DNA from: Actinoallomurus soli
Lineage (GTDB): Bacteria; Actinomycetota; Actinomycetes; Streptosporangiales; Streptosporangiaceae
Length of the DNA stretch: 64,000 bases
Assembly: GCF_024055715.1 (NCBI RefSeq)
Contig: NZ_JAMXMV010000002.1
Location: 496,001 to 560,000 of the forward strand
Reading direction: 5' to 3'
Part shown: positions 24,762-33,877 of the stretch, piece after piece
Position numbering within the stretch: the first letter of the stretch is position 1
How the letters are laid out: every line of letters starts with the position of its first letter
Program-made: the position numbers and the translations under genes
The notes under the pieces: generated by a model
Told to the model about the DNA's origin: nothing
The model's database searches: none
What the model saw: only the letters and a program-made list of their open reading frames with translations

Positions 24762-25631
24762 TCAGACCCGGTCGGCGGCGATCAGCAGGTACTGGAAGCT
24801 GCCGCCGGTGTAGGCGTCGAGGAAGGCGCTCTCGATGCCGGTGGCCAGGCCGGACCGGGAACGCAGCCGCCAGTACGGGATGGTCGCGGCGGTGAGGTCG
24901 ACCACGCTGACCGGGACGAGGCGGTTCGCGGCCATCTCCTTGAAGTAGGTGCTGCGCGGGTGGATGTCGCAGATGTAGTGCGCGTTGATCTGGCTGACGG
25001 CGCGGGACGGCAGCCCGTACGCGTCGTTGTAGCAGCCGGTGATGGTGACGTACCGGCCGCCGCGCCGGAGCAGCCGCGAGTGCTCGGCGAACAGGGGGCC
25101 GAGCTCGACGTACATGGTGGACTCGTTGTTCCAGATCGCCCGGAACGCGCCGGTCGGGAAGCCGGTGTCGAGCATGTTGCGCAGGTGGAAGCGCACCGAG
25201 CCGTCGACACCGCGCCGCTTGGCCTGCTCGTTCGCGAAGTCGACCTGCGACTGGGAGATCGAGACGCCGTCGACCCGGCAGCCGAACCGGGCCGCGGCCA
25301 CGAGGCTGGACCCGCCGCGCCCGCAGCCGGCGTCCAGCAGCCGGTCCTCCGGCTCGACGGCGCCGAGGTGGTCGAGGAGGAAGTCGGCCTGCGCGGACTC
25401 CAGGCGGTGCAGCTCCTCGACGATCCGTGTCTCACGAGCCTCGGGCGGGCTCTGCAGCACCGACCAGTCGACGTCGCCGATCCCGTAGTGGTGGTGGTAG
25501 ATGCCGTCCACCTCACCCAGGCGGAGGTTGACCGGGTTGCGTTCGGTGTTCCAGTAGTCGGCGACCGCCCGCTGGTACGGGCTGGCGACGACTGCGGAGT
25601 CGTCGAGGGCGGAGTCGTGGACGGACGTCAT
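24762..25631 (-). CDS. gpmT: Geranyl diphosphate 2-C-methyltransferase
   Basis: 289 aa SAM-dependent methyltransferase. LLDAGCGRGGSSLVAA is the SAM-binding loop; NPVNLRLGEVDGIYHHHYGIGD near the N-terminus and HPRSTYFKEMAAN are specific to the GPP methyltransferase group. It methylates GPP at C2 to give 2-methyl-GPP, the substrate of 2-methylisoborneol synthase encoded just upstream. Third gene of the encapsulin-cyclase-methyltransferase operon, 114 bp after the cyclase, with a strong GC hairpin in that gap. GGAGG precedes the ATG. Confidence 0.92.
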   Translation of the reverse strand: MTSVHDSALDDSAVVASPYQRAVADYWNTERNPVNLRLGEVDGIYHHHYGIGDVDWSVLQSPPEARETRIVEELHRLESAQADFLLDHLGAVEPEDRLLDAGCGRGGSSLVAAARFGCRVDGVSISQSQVDFANEQAKRRGVDGSVRFHLRNMLDTGFPTGAFRAIWNNESTMYVELGPLFAEHSRLLRRGGRYVTITGCYNDAYGLPSRAVSQINAHYICDIHPRSTYFKEMAANRLVPVSVVDLTAATIPYWRLRSRSGLATGIESAFLDAYTGGSFQYLLIAADRV

Positions 25632-25666
25632 GCCGGCCTCCTTCGTACGTCATCTTCGGGGGGTAC

Positions 25667-25697
25667 CGGGCCGGCGCGCCGAGGGCACGCCGGCCCG
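25667..25697. terminator. GC hairpin between MIB synthase and methyltransferase genes
   Basis: A perfect 10-bp stem (CGGGCCGGCG at 25667-25676 and CGCCGGCCCG at 25688-25697) with an 11 nt loop and no T-run. It may be an attenuator or an mRNA stability element that sets the ratio of cyclase to methyltransferase. Confidence 0.55.
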
Positions 25698-25745
25698 TGG
25701 TGACCGCGTGATCCGGACCAGCGGTCGCCGGGTCACGCGGACGGA

Positions 25746-26996
25746 TCAGCGGTAGCGGCTACTCGTGCTGTGCCAGTGGAAGCCGCCGCCCATCCAGGCC
25801 TGCGCGCCGCGCAGGAACCGTTGCAGCTCGGCCGACGGCACGACGGCGAGCCGCTCCTGCGCGGACTGGAAGTCCCGGACCAACCCGTTGTGCAGGCGGA
25901 CGCAGGTCTCGATCGCCTCGCGCAGTGAGCAGTCACGCTCGGCGGCGACCAGCAGGACGAGGTTGTCCGACTGGCCGTCCGCCGCCTCCCGGGCGGCCGA
26001 GTGCAGGTCGTTGACGATGACGGCGGCGGTGCCCGCCTGCATCACGGCACGGTGCACCTCCGGCGCGTAGAACAGCTCGCCCGGAAGGCGGTAACCGCCG
26101 ACCACGTCGATCAACGTCATCGACGTGTAGAAACTGTCGTGCTGCCGGGCGGCGAGATAGCGCCAGGCGGGAGGCAGCCCCCCGCTGAAGCGCCAGGCCG
26201 CGTACGCCGCCCAGCTCACGTACATCTGGAACGTGGTGTTGCAGACCCGCATGACCTGCTCCGGAGTGGCGTGGCGCCGGAGGTGGCCGGTGGCCGAGGC
26301 CAGCGCCACCAGCACCGGATCGGCCTGGACCGCCTCCTCCAGCGGCCCGGTGAACTCGGCCGCGGGCGGCGGCGGGTCCATGGCCGACATGACCAGCGCC
26401 AGCCGCGGGGGAAGCTCGATCGGAGTGGCCCCCAGGGCGCTCTCGTCGGCGTAGTAGTCGTCACTCGCCCACCACGCGGCGTTCATCTGGGCGGCGAGGA
26501 GCAGCCGGTCGGGGTCGTCGGTGTCGGGATGGGCGAGCATGGCGAGCCGGCCGAACCCGGTGCTGCGGAACGCCTCCAGGCGACCGGCGTAGATGCCGGT
26601 CTCCTCGGCCCAGGCGACGAGGGCCTCGTTGACCAGGTGCCCGAGCCCCTCGTCGTCGCGGACCGTCTCCGGGCAGTACAGCGGCGGGTACGACCCGTCG
26701 CCCCACTGCCGTTCGGCGTACCCCGGCACGGCGTCCCGGACGTCCTCGCCCGGGCAGGGGAGCGTGGGCCGCTCCGGCGCCGGCGGATCGGCGGGCGGAG
26801 CCACGCCCGTCTCCGCGGTACTCGGCGGGTCATCCGCGAGGAGGGGTGGCTCCGCGCGGACGGCCGGCCGGAGCGCGCCCATCAGGTGGGCCGCGGACGT
26901 GCCCAGCCCGGTCGGGCGGATCGGCAGGTCGTGTGACACGTGCGCTCCTGGGAGATCTCGGACGTACGGGCCGGCGATGGTGACCGTCGGGATCAC
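25746..26996 (-). CDS. mibS: 2-methylisoborneol synthase (encapsulin cargo)
   Basis: 416 aa class I terpene cyclase. The metal motifs are DDYYADE (aspartate-rich) and NDLHSAARE (NSE), and the C-terminal RY effector pair is in SSRYR. It cyclises 2-methyl-GPP to 2-methylisoborneol, the earthy odorant. The first about 110 residues are Pro/Ala-rich and disordered, with [15 protein letters not shown], a segment conserved in MIB synthases that are loaded into family 2B encapsulins. The start is a GTG at 26996 in a GTGA overlap with the encapsulin stop; no other start fits. It follows the shell gene and precedes the methyltransferase. Confidence 0.93.
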   Translation of the reverse strand: MIPTVTIAGPYVRDLPGAHVSHDLPIRPTGLGTSAAHLMGALRPAVRAEPPLLADDPPSTAETGVAPPADPPAPERPTLPCPGEDVRDAVPGYAERQWGDGSYPPLYCPETVRDDEGLGHLVNEALVAWAEETGIYAGRLEAFRSTGFGRLAMLAHPDTDDPDRLLLAAQMNAAWWASDDYYADESALGATPIELPPRLALVMSAMDPPPPAAEFTGPLEEAVQADPVLVALASATGHLRRHATPEQVMRVCNTTFQMYVSWAAYAAWRFSGGLPPAWRYLAARQHDSFYTSMTLIDVVGGYRLPGELFYAPEVHRAVMQAGTAAVIVNDLHSAAREAADGQSDNLVLLVAAERDCSLREAIETCVRLHNGLVRDFQSAQERLAVVPSAELQRFLRGAQAWMGGGFHWHSTSSRYR

Positions 26997-28420
26997 GAGC
27001 CCGGAGCCGCGACCTCGACGTTCTCCAGCGCACCGAGGGCGTCCGGGACCAGGACGGCGGCCGAGAAGTAGGTGCTGACCAGATACGACGTGATGGCCTT
27101 CTCGTCGATGCCCATGAAGCGGACGTTCAGCCCCGGCTCGTACTCGTCCGGGATGCCCGTCTGACGCAGGCCGACCACGCCCTGGTCGTCCTCTCCCGTG
27201 CGCATGGCGAGGATGGAGGAGGTGTGCCCGTCGGTGACCGGGATCTTGTTGCACGGGTAGATCGGAATGCCGCGCCAGGCGGGGATCCGGCCGCCCTCCC
27301 GCTCGATGGGGTCCGGATAGAGACCGCGCCGGTTGCACTCCCGCAGGAACGCCGCGATCGCCTTCGGATGGGCGAGGAACAGCCGGGTGCTGCGACGGCG
27401 GGACAGCAGCTCGTCCAGGTCGTCGGGGGTCGGCGGACCCGATCGGGTCTGCATCCGCTGGGAGTAGTCGACGTTGTGCAGCAGCCCGAAGTCGGGGTTG
27501 TTCACCATCTCGTGCTCCTGCCGCTCGCGCAGGGCCTCGATGGTCAGCCGGATCTGCTGCTCCAGCTGGTTCATCGGCTCGTTGAACAGGTCGGTGACCC
27601 GGGTGTGCACCTTCAGCACGGTCTGCGCGACGCCCAGTTCGTACTCGCGCGGGGCGAGCTCGTAGTCGGCGTACGTCGTCGGCAGGTCCAGCTCGCCCGC
27701 GTGGCCGGAGAGCAGGGCGATCTCCGCCTCACCCTTGTGGTTCTGCGGCGCCCGCAGCGCCGCCTGGTACCGCGCGACGTGTGCGGCGAGCGCCTCGGAC
27801 CGCTCGAGCATGGCCTGGAAGTCCTGGCGGGAGAGCACCAGCAGCGAGCAGGTCGTCATGGCGACGACCGTGTGGTCCCAGGTGAAGTCCGGATCCGTCA
27901 GCGCTCCGGGGAAGAGGTAGCCGCCGTCGCCCACCGGAGCGTGCGCCGCCGGCGTGTCGAACGGCCCCGCGCTCAGCCGGTCCACCTTCCCGTGCGCGAC
28001 CACGAACAGCCGATCACCGGGCTGGCCGCGCTCGACGAGCGTCTCTCCGGCCGCCGCCTCCCGCAGCATGAACCGGCCGGCCAGCTCGGCCAGCACCTCT
28101 TCGTCGGTGAACCCGGCCAGCAACGGGATCTCCCGCAGGCTGGGGGGAAGGATCTGGGCGCGGTTCTCGCTGCCGGTGACGGCGACCCGGCCGCCGCCCA
28201 CCTTGTAGGTCAGCCGCCGGTTGACCCGGTAGTGCCCGCCGGACACCTCGACCCACGGCAGGACCCGCAGCAGCCAGCGCGAGCTGATCGCCTGCATCTG
28301 CGGCGGGGTCTTGGTCGTCGTCGTAAGGTTCCGCGCCGCCGCCGTACTGAGGCTCCGCTGGTACTGCTCTTCCGCAGTCTCGTCGGTGGACACCGGCTCC
28401 TGCCACGAGGATGACGTCAA
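26993..28420 (-). CDS. Family 2B encapsulin shell protein with cyclic-nucleotide-binding domain
   Basis: 475 aa. The N-arm ([20 protein letters not shown]...[14 protein letters not shown]) and the HK97-like fold ([51 protein letters not shown]) match family 2B encapsulins, once annotated as Crp-like regulators. A CNB insertion domain lies at about residues 75-185 ([19 protein letters not shown]). The protein assembles a compartment that houses the MIB synthase encoded next. The start is a TTG at 28420 with GGGAGG eight bases before; the in-frame codon at 28543 would add 41 residues across the promoter and is rejected. Translation is coupled to the cyclase gene. Confidence 0.92.
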   Translation of the reverse strand: MTSSSWQEPVSTDETAEEQYQRSLSTAAARNLTTTTKTPPQMQAISSRWLLRVLPWVEVSGGHYRVNRRLTYKVGGGRVAVTGSENRAQILPPSLREIPLLAGFTDEEVLAELAGRFMLREAAAGETLVERGQPGDRLFVVAHGKVDRLSAGPFDTPAAHAPVGDGGYLFPGALTDPDFTWDHTVVAMTTCSLLVLSRQDFQAMLERSEALAAHVARYQAALRAPQNHKGEAEIALLSGHAGELDLPTTYADYELAPREYELGVAQTVLKVHTRVTDLFNEPMNQLEQQIRLTIEALRERQEHEMVNNPDFGLLHNVDYSQRMQTRSGPPTPDDLDELLSRRRSTRLFLAHPKAIAAFLRECNRRGLYPDPIEREGGRIPAWRGIPIYPCNKIPVTDGHTSSILAMRTGEDDQGVVGLRQTGIPDEYEPGLNVRFMGIDEKAITSYLVSTYFSAAVLVPDALGALENVEVAAPGS

Positions 28421-28499
28421 ACCGAGACCTCCCTTTTCCGCGCGCGACAGTGCGCTGAGACGGAGAATTGACCTCGCGCGGACGACCACTTTAGGTGAT

Positions 28500-28516
28500 C
28501 GATCCGATACGGATCG
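28500..28516. promoter_or_regulatory. Candidate operator of the MIB/encapsulin operon
   Basis: Perfect 7-bp inverted repeat CGATCCG-ATA-CGGATCG about 80 bp upstream of the encapsulin start, in a locally AT-richer stretch. It is suited to a dimeric repressor or activator; none is encoded beside it. Confidence 0.55.
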
Positions 28517-28639
28517 TATGGTCGGTCTCTCTCGGCCGGACACCCCCCGAGCGCGACAGCCTTCCCTTACCGCCGCCGTACGCGAATGTCGCCGACCGCT
28601 ATCGGCCAGCTACCGATGGTCACGGGATTCGCGGGTGGG

Positions 28640-29121
28640 TCAGGTGGTGGGGAACAGGCGGGTGCGCCAGGACGCCAGTTCGGTGACGGCGGCGGCGCGC
28701 TGGTCCGCGGTGACCGGGGTGCCGCTCGCCGTGTTCACGACCAGGGCGACGTGGATGCCGGCGGGCGCGGTGAGGACGAGCCGGTGGGCCGTGGTCGAGC
28801 CGGTCTCGTCGGCAGCCGTGACGGCCCCGGAGGAGGGACGCCGGTGACGGTGCCGAGGTCGCTGACGACCGTGGTGCCCGCCGGGGCGAACGACCGGGGC
28901 AGGTGCAGCTCGGTGGCGGCGCCGCCCGACGTCCCGCGCCAGACGAGCACGCCGTACTGGCGGTCCTTGACGAGGGCGGCGATGGTCGGCGGCGAGGACG
29001 GGACGGTCAGCCAGCGGCGGGGCTCCCCGCCGCCCCGGCCTGCGCCGCGGGAAGGGCGACGGCCGCCGCCACGGTGAGCGTTTTTCCGGCACGAACCGAC
29101 GCGAAGGACACCCGGGGCATG
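28640..29121 (-). pseudogene. Decayed gene for a secreted protein (glycosyl-hydrolase-like C-terminus)
   Basis: Three frames must be joined. An ATG at 29121 begins a signal-peptide-like start (MPRVSFASVRAGKTLTVAAA) that meets a TGA near 29007. A second frame reads RRWLTVPSSPPTIAALVKDR and VLVWRGTSGGAATELHLPRS, then fails near 28838, and a third frame continues with HRLVLTAPAGIHVALVVN to the stop at 28640. The pieces look like signal peptide plus the beta-sandwich C-terminus of a secreted glycosyl hydrolase with the catalytic part deleted. At least two frameshifts are needed. Confidence 0.6.
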
Positions 29122-29252
29122 GCGCGCGGCCCTTTCTGGCAGGCGGGCCTTTCACTGTCCAACGACCGCCGTGTCTCGGCAATGGCCGTCCTGATAGGTT
29201 CTCTCGCCCGATGCGCTCAAATCCGCGCAAATTGGACTGGACAGGTGAAAAT

Positions 29253-29906
29253 ATGAGGACGCGTACGTTCACGGTCGGAGTGCTGTGTTCCGGGCTCGTG
29301 CTGGCCGGATGTTCGGGAGGCTCCGGAAACTCCGGCGACAAGGGGTCCAAGTCGGCGACGGCCCGCAAGACCAAGGCCGCCGCGGCGCCGGAACTGCCGG
29401 CCGGCTTCCGGAGGATCGGCGGTACGAAGAACGGCTTCACGGCCGGCGTGCCGAAGAGCTGGAAGGCGTTGAACCTCAACGAGCTGTCCAAGGCCCGCGC
29501 GGCCCTCGAGAAGAGCGGCACCTCGCCGGCCGCCGCCAAGCAGGCGATCACGACCCTGAAGGCGAACAACGCCGTCCTCGCGATCGACCCGAAGTCGGCG
29601 CAGACCGTGCGGTTCGCCGCCAACCTCAACGGGTTCTGCCAGGTGGGCACCGCCCCCTCCGCGGCGCAGTCGAAGGCGCAGCTGCAGCAGATCGGCGGTC
29701 AGCACATCGTCTCCCAGAACGTCACCGTCGGCGGCCAGTCCGGGCACAAGACGACCTACTACCGCAAGGTGGGCACCATCATGACGGTCGGCGTGCAGTA
29801 CCAGATCACCGGCGACAGCGGGAAGGTCTGCTTCATCACGATGACCGCCAAGAAGGGGACGAAGACGCCGTTCAGCGCCATCGGCGCGACCATCCACGCG
29901 CTCTGA
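29253..29906 (+). CDS. Secreted lipoprotein of unknown function
   Basis: 217 aa. Type II signal peptide with lipobox LVLAGC (Cys about residue 20), followed by a Gly/Ser/Lys linker, then a folded domain starting at LPAGFRRIGGTKNGFTAGVPKSWKAL. The domain resembles small actinobacterial PsbP/LpqN-like lipoproteins (the VPKSWK start is typical) and has two Cys (FCQVG, VCFITM) that could pair. The ATG at 29253 is preferred over an upstream in-frame codon because the signal peptide starts there; GGACAGGTGA precedes it. Confidence 0.75.
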   Translation: MRTRTFTVGVLCSGLVLAGCSGGSGNSGDKGSKSATARKTKAAAAPELPAGFRRIGGTKNGFTAGVPKSWKALNLNELSKARAALEKSGTSPAAAKQAITTLKANNAVLAIDPKSAQTVRFAANLNGFCQVGTAPSAAQSKAQLQQIGGQHIVSQNVTVGGQSGHKTTYYRKVGTIMTVGVQYQITGDSGKVCFITMTAKKGTKTPFSAIGATIHAL

Positions 29907-29937
29907 CGGAGGGCGTTCGCCGCCCCGCGGGCGTTCG

Positions 29938-31086
29938 TCAGGGCTCGCCGAACTCGGCGAGGACGGCGGCGGTGTGCTCGCCGAGGGCCGGGACGGCCCC
30001 CATGCGCGGCTCGCGGCCGGCCACCGTCACCGGCGGGAGGAGGGCGTCGAGCGGTCCCACCGGGGACCCGACCCGCCGCCACCGGTCCCGCGCGGCGAGC
30101 TGCGGATGCGCGGCGAACTCCTCCATCGTGCGCAGCCGGGCGTTCGCGATGCCGGCCTCGTCGAGCCGGCGGACCGCCTCTTCGGCGGTCGCGTCGGCGA
30201 ACGCCTCCTCGATGAGGGCGGTCAGCTCCTCGCGGTGCTCGACTCGCAGCGAGTTGCGGGCGAAGCGCTCGTCCGTCGCGAGCCCGGGCCGGCGCAGGAC
30301 GTGCTCGCACAGCGCGGCCCACTCGCGTTCGTTCTGCACCCCGACGAAGACCTGCCCGCCGTCCCCCGTCCGGTGCGGTCCGTACGGCGCGATCGTCGAG
30401 TGCTCCGCGCCCGTACGGGCCGGGGCCGCGCCGCCGTACGCGGCGTAGTAGTAGGGGTAGCCCATCCACTCGCCCAGCGCCTCCAGCATGGCGACCGACA
30501 GGTCCGTGCCCTCTCCGGTGCGCTCCCGCTCGTACAGGGCGGTGAGGATGCCGCTGTAGGCGTACATTCCGGCGGCGATGTCGGCGACGGAGATGCCGGC
30601 CTTCACCGGCTCGCCGGGGGTCCCCGTCACGGACAGGACGCCCGCCTCGCACTGGACGAGCAGGTCGTAGGCCTTCTTGTCGCGGTACGGGCCGCTGTCG
30701 CCGTACCCGGAGATGCCGCAGGTGATCAGCCGGGGGTTGCGGCGGCGCAGGTCGGCGGGGACCAGGCCGAGGCGCTCGGCGGCGCCGGGGGCGAGGTTCT
30801 GCACGAGCACGTCCGCGCGGTCGACCATCCGGTGCAGGAGCGCCCGCCCCGCCGGGTCCTTGACGTCGAGGACCACCGACTCCTTGCCGCGGTTCAGCCA
30901 GACGAAGTGGCTGGACATCCCGCGTACGGTCTCGTCGTACCCGCGGGCGAAGTCCCCGCCGCCAGGGCGTTCGATCTTGATGACGCGCGCGCCGAGGTCG
31001 GCGAGCTGCCGGGTGGCGAAGGGCGCGGCGACGGCCTGTTCGAGCGCGACGACGGTGACGCCGTCCAGCGGCAGCGCGTCCGTCAT
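29938..31086 (-). CDS. CaiB/BaiF family CoA-transferase
   Basis: 382 aa, class III CoA-transferase length. PLDGVTVVALEQAVAAPFATRQLADLGARVIKIERPGGGD-type start, VVLDVKDPAGRALLHRMVDRADV, and the catalytic Asp region ISGYGDSGPYRDKKAYDLL are visible. It would move CoA between carboxylic acids by a ping-pong mechanism. The ATG at 31086 has GGAGGAGGG upstream. It lies 60 bp after a MaoC-type hydratase gene on the same strand, so the pair probably acts on one acyl-CoA (mesaconyl/citramalyl-like or a related dicarboxylate), which is inference. Confidence 0.9.
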   Translation of the reverse strand: MTDALPLDGVTVVALEQAVAAPFATRQLADLGARVIKIERPGGGDFARGYDETVRGMSSHFVWLNRGKESVVLDVKDPAGRALLHRMVDRADVLVQNLAPGAAERLGLVPADLRRRNPRLITCGISGYGDSGPYRDKKAYDLLVQCEAGVLSVTGTPGEPVKAGISVADIAAGMYAYSGILTALYERERTGEGTDLSVAMLEALGEWMGYPYYYAAYGGAAPARTGAEHSTIAPYGPHRTGDGGQVFVGVQNEREWAALCEHVLRRPGLATDERFARNSLRVEHREELTALIEEAFADATAEEAVRRLDEAGIANARLRTMEEFAAHPQLAARDRWRRVGSPVGPLDALLPPVTVAGREPRMGAVPALGEHTAAVLAEFGEP

Positions 31087-31146
31087 GCGCCCTCCTCCGT
31101 CGGGGAGGTGACCAGAGGCGCTGCGCTCACGGTTCACTCGCTTCGC

Positions 31147-31659
31147 TCACTCCTGCACCGGCGGGAGGGAGTCCTCGGGCGGGCGCGGCACCGGCGGGTG
31201 CGGGGCGTGGTCGCGCTTGTAGACCAGCAGCGTCCGCTTGAACGAGCAGACGATGACGCCGTTCTGGTTGAAGCCCTCGGTGGCCACGGTGACGACGCCG
31301 ACGTTCGGCCGGGAGCGGGACTCGCGGAGCGCGATGACCTTCGACCGCGAGTACAGCGTGTCACCCTCGAAGACGGGCGCCGGCAGCCGTACGTCGTCCC
31401 AGCCGAGGTTCGCCATGACGTTCTGCGAGACGTCGGTGACGGACTGGCCGGTGATGAGGGCGAGGGTGAACGTGGAGTCGACCAGCGGGCGCCCGAACTC
31501 GGTCCGCGCCGCGTAGTGGTGGTCCACGTGCACCATCGCGGTGTTCTGCGTGAGCAGGGTGAACCACATGTTGTCGGTCGTCGTGACCGTCCTGCCGAGC
31601 GGGTGGTAGTAGACGTCCCCGAGCGTGAAGTCCTCGTAGTACCGGCCACGCCACGTCAT
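31147..31659 (-). CDS. MaoC-family (hotdog) dehydratase
   Basis: 170 aa, one hotdog domain. The hydratase motif is VHVDHHYAARTEFGRPLVDS: the H-x-D pair is present but the usual final His-Gly is Asp-Ser. The protein belongs to the MaoC relatives that act on mesaconyl-C4-CoA or similar short acyl-CoAs, judged from YYEDFTLGDVYYHPLGRTVT. It is upstream of the CaiB gene and probably cotranscribed. It is divergent from the proteasome beta gene with 79 bp between starts. Confidence 0.82.
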   Translation of the reverse strand: MTWRGRYYEDFTLGDVYYHPLGRTVTTTDNMWFTLLTQNTAMVHVDHHYAARTEFGRPLVDSTFTLALITGQSVTDVSQNVMANLGWDDVRLPAPVFEGDTLYSRSKVIALRESRSRPNVGVVTVATEGFNQNGVIVCSFKRTLLVYKRDHAPHPPVPRPPEDSLPPVQE

Positions 31660-31738
31660 GACCCAAGTCTAGATGGCGGGCGAAAGCGAAGATCGTACGA
31701 TAAGCGAGGCACTTGTCCTTGATCGGAAGCGGGCGCAG

Positions 31739-32572
31739 ATGGTCGATTTCTCGCAGGGTCTCCCTCCGGCGTTCCTGAGCACCACCAACACGTCGTTCCG
31801 GCAGTTGCTCGCCGAGGTCGCGCCCGAGGCACTGCCCGCGGAACGCGTCCGTGTGTCGGCCGCCGGGCTCGACCTCCCGCACGGGACCACGATCCTGGCG
31901 CTCACCTTCGAGGGCGGCGTGCTGATGGCCGGCGACCGCCGGGCCACGATGGGCAACCTCATCGCGCAGCGCGACCTGGAGAAGGTGAACTACGCCGACG
32001 AGTACTCCGCTGTCGCGTTCGCCGGGACCGTGGGCATCGCGATCGAGATGGTCCGTCTCTTCCAGTTCGAGCTGGCGCACTACGAGAAGATCGAGGGCCG
32101 GCGGCTGTCACTCGACGGCAAGGCCCGCCGGCTGGCCGCGCTCGTCCAGGGCAACCTCGGCGCGGCCATGCAGGGGCTCGTGGTCGTCCCGTTGTTCGCG
32201 GGCTACGACCTCGACCAGGGGGCCGGCCGGATCTACTCGTTCGACGTCACCGGCGGCCCGTACGAGATGAAGGACTTCCACGCCGACGGGTCCGGCTCGC
32301 CGTACGCGCGGGGCGCGCTGAAGAAGCTGTACCGGCGCGGAATGTCCCAGGAGGACGCCGTCGTCGCGGCCGTCCAGGCGCTGTACGACGCGGCGGACGA
32401 CGACTCGGCCACCGGCGGCCCGGACCTCACCCGCCGTATCTTCCCGACCGTCTCGGTCGTCACCGAGGACGGGTACCGGAGCCTGCCGGAGGACGAGATC
32501 CGCTCGGTCGCCGAGGCGGTCGTCGCCGCCCGCCACGACTCCCCCGGCGGTCCCATCGCGCCCCTGCGCTGA
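31739..32572 (+). CDS. prcB: Orphan 20S proteasome beta subunit
   Basis: 277 aa with a 49-residue propeptide that should be cut at [13 protein letters not shown]. The N-terminal nucleophile triad is complete after cleavage: Thr1, Asp17 (AGDRRA) and Lys33 (RDLEKVN), so it is probably an active Ntn hydrolase. No prcA, pup, dop or pafA lies next to it; neighbours are a MaoC gene (divergent) and a lipase (convergent). It is either a second, stand-alone beta subunit or the only one displaced from the pup locus. The start ATG at 31739 has only a weak GGAAG upstream; an in-frame ATG at 31673 would lengthen the propeptide by 22 residues. Confidence 0.88.
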   Translation: MVDFSQGLPPAFLSTTNTSFRQLLAEVAPEALPAERVRVSAAGLDLPHGTTILALTFEGGVLMAGDRRATMGNLIAQRDLEKVNYADEYSAVAFAGTVGIAIEMVRLFQFELAHYEKIEGRRLSLDGKARRLAALVQGNLGAAMQGLVVVPLFAGYDLDQGAGRIYSFDVTGGPYEMKDFHADGSGSPYARGALKKLYRRGMSQEDAVVAAVQALYDAADDDSATGGPDLTRRIFPTVSVVTEDGYRSLPEDEIRSVAEAVVAARHDSPGGPIAPLR

Positions 32573-32591
32573 GCCGCCCGCGCCGGCGCGA

Positions 32592-33797
32592 TCACGGATG
32601 CTGGAAGGTGACCTCCGGGTTCGCCGGTGAGGGGCCGTCGAGCAGGGGCTGCCGGACGCCTTTGAGGTGCAGGTCGAAGAAGGCGCCGACGTACGCGCGG
32701 GTGATCTCCTCCGCGCGCTGCGGAGAGATCCCGGTCCCGGGCCTGCCCACCCACGCGGCGAGGATGGGCAGGTCGGTGAAGGTGCCGTGGTCGGAGCCGG
32801 TGACGGTCAGCCAGCGTTTCCAGCCGTCCAGGTTGCGCCACGCCTGTTCCCAGGTGTCGTCGATGCCCGGGGCCTCGTGCTCGGCGCCGAACATCAGGAA
32901 CGGGCGGTGGGACAGGCCGCCGGCCGGGATCCGCGCGTAGAAGGTGCCGTCCATGTTCACCCCGGCGTCCACCCGGTGGTCGGTGGCCATGGTCGTGGCG
33001 GTGGCGTCGCCGCCGATCGAGTGCCCGGCCATGCCGACGCGACCGGGGTCGATCAGGCCGGCGTGTCGCCATGCCGGGTGGTGGCCGGTCAGCCGGTCGA
33101 GCACGAAGGAGACGTCCTCGGCCCGGCTCCGGGCGATGGCCGGAGGGCCGCCCGCCGGAGGCTCGTCGCAGATGACGCAGGCGAGGGTGCGTCCGTCGGG
33201 GAAGGTCGTGCCGGAGTTCTCATAGGTGTGGTCGACCAGGGCGACGACGTAGCCGCGACCGGCCAGGTCCTCGGCGAGACCGGTGAGGGTCGCGCGCGGG
33301 AACCCGAGGCCGGGAGACAGCACCACCAGGGGAAACCGGCCGTGTGCCGGGCGCGCGCCGGTGTGCGCCCAGGTGCGGGTGCCGCTGAGCAGGGCGGGTG
33401 GGACGTCGACGCCGGGAGCCTTCTCCCGCAGGAACAGCCGTGCCTCGTCGACGGTCATGTACGGGGCCGGTCCCCCGGTGCCGGACCGGGCGGGGTAGTA
33501 CATCGACACCATCAGCTGCCGCGGTCCTGCGGTCGGTACCCAGGGGTCGGTGCGGTGGCGGTCGACGAGGTGCAGGATGTCGCGGCCGACCGCGTACGGG
33601 CCGGTCGGGCGGGGCAGTGCCGGCACGTCGGACGCGGGCGGGGCCGCGGAGCGAGCGGCGCGCGCGACCGCGACCTGCCGGGCCGGTGAAACGGCGCAGG
33701 CCGCCGTCGCCGTCGTGAGGCCCAGCAGGGCGGCGATCAGGCCGGGCACGCGGGTCCGGCGGGGCGTCCGGGCCGAGTCGGTGGTTCGTGGCTTCAT
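32592..33797 (-). CDS. Secreted alpha/beta hydrolase, PAF-acetylhydrolase/lipase-like
   Basis: 401 aa. A basic start and hydrophobic segment (VPGLIAALLGLTTATAACAV) serve as signal peptide, with a possible lipobox (TAAC). The esterase domain has the nucleophile elbow GHSIGG, the HSPGLGF-like oxyanion strand VVLSPGLGFPR and a late His in TVTGSDHGTFTDL. The arrangement YYPARSGTGGPAPYM is typical of platelet-activating-factor acetylhydrolase-like enzymes. It is likely an extracellular ester hydrolase. Convergent with prcB, 20 bp apart. Confidence 0.85.
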   Translation of the reverse strand: MKPRTTDSARTPRRTRVPGLIAALLGLTTATAACAVSPARQVAVARAARSAAPPASDVPALPRPTGPYAVGRDILHLVDRHRTDPWVPTAGPRQLMVSMYYPARSGTGGPAPYMTVDEARLFLREKAPGVDVPPALLSGTRTWAHTGARPAHGRFPLVVLSPGLGFPRATLTGLAEDLAGRGYVVALVDHTYENSGTTFPDGRTLACVICDEPPAGGPPAIARSRAEDVSFVLDRLTGHHPAWRHAGLIDPGRVGMAGHSIGGDATATTMATDHRVDAGVNMDGTFYARIPAGGLSHRPFLMFGAEHEAPGIDDTWEQAWRNLDGWKRWLTVTGSDHGTFTDLPILAAWVGRPGTGISPQRAEEITRAYVGAFFDLHLKGVRQPLLDGPSPANPEVTFQHP

Positions 33798-33877
33798 CGG
33801 GATTCCTCTCGGGAGGGAGCGAGGGCGTGCGTCACCGGTGGGACCGGGAGTCCGGTACCACTCGACGAGCGCGGGGA

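Noticed and set aside
26993-28420. Annotation of the CNB-containing protein as a Crp/Fnr transcription factor
   Set aside because: There is no HTH after the CNB domain; the rest matches the HK97-like family 2B encapsulin fold and it is coupled to MIB synthase.
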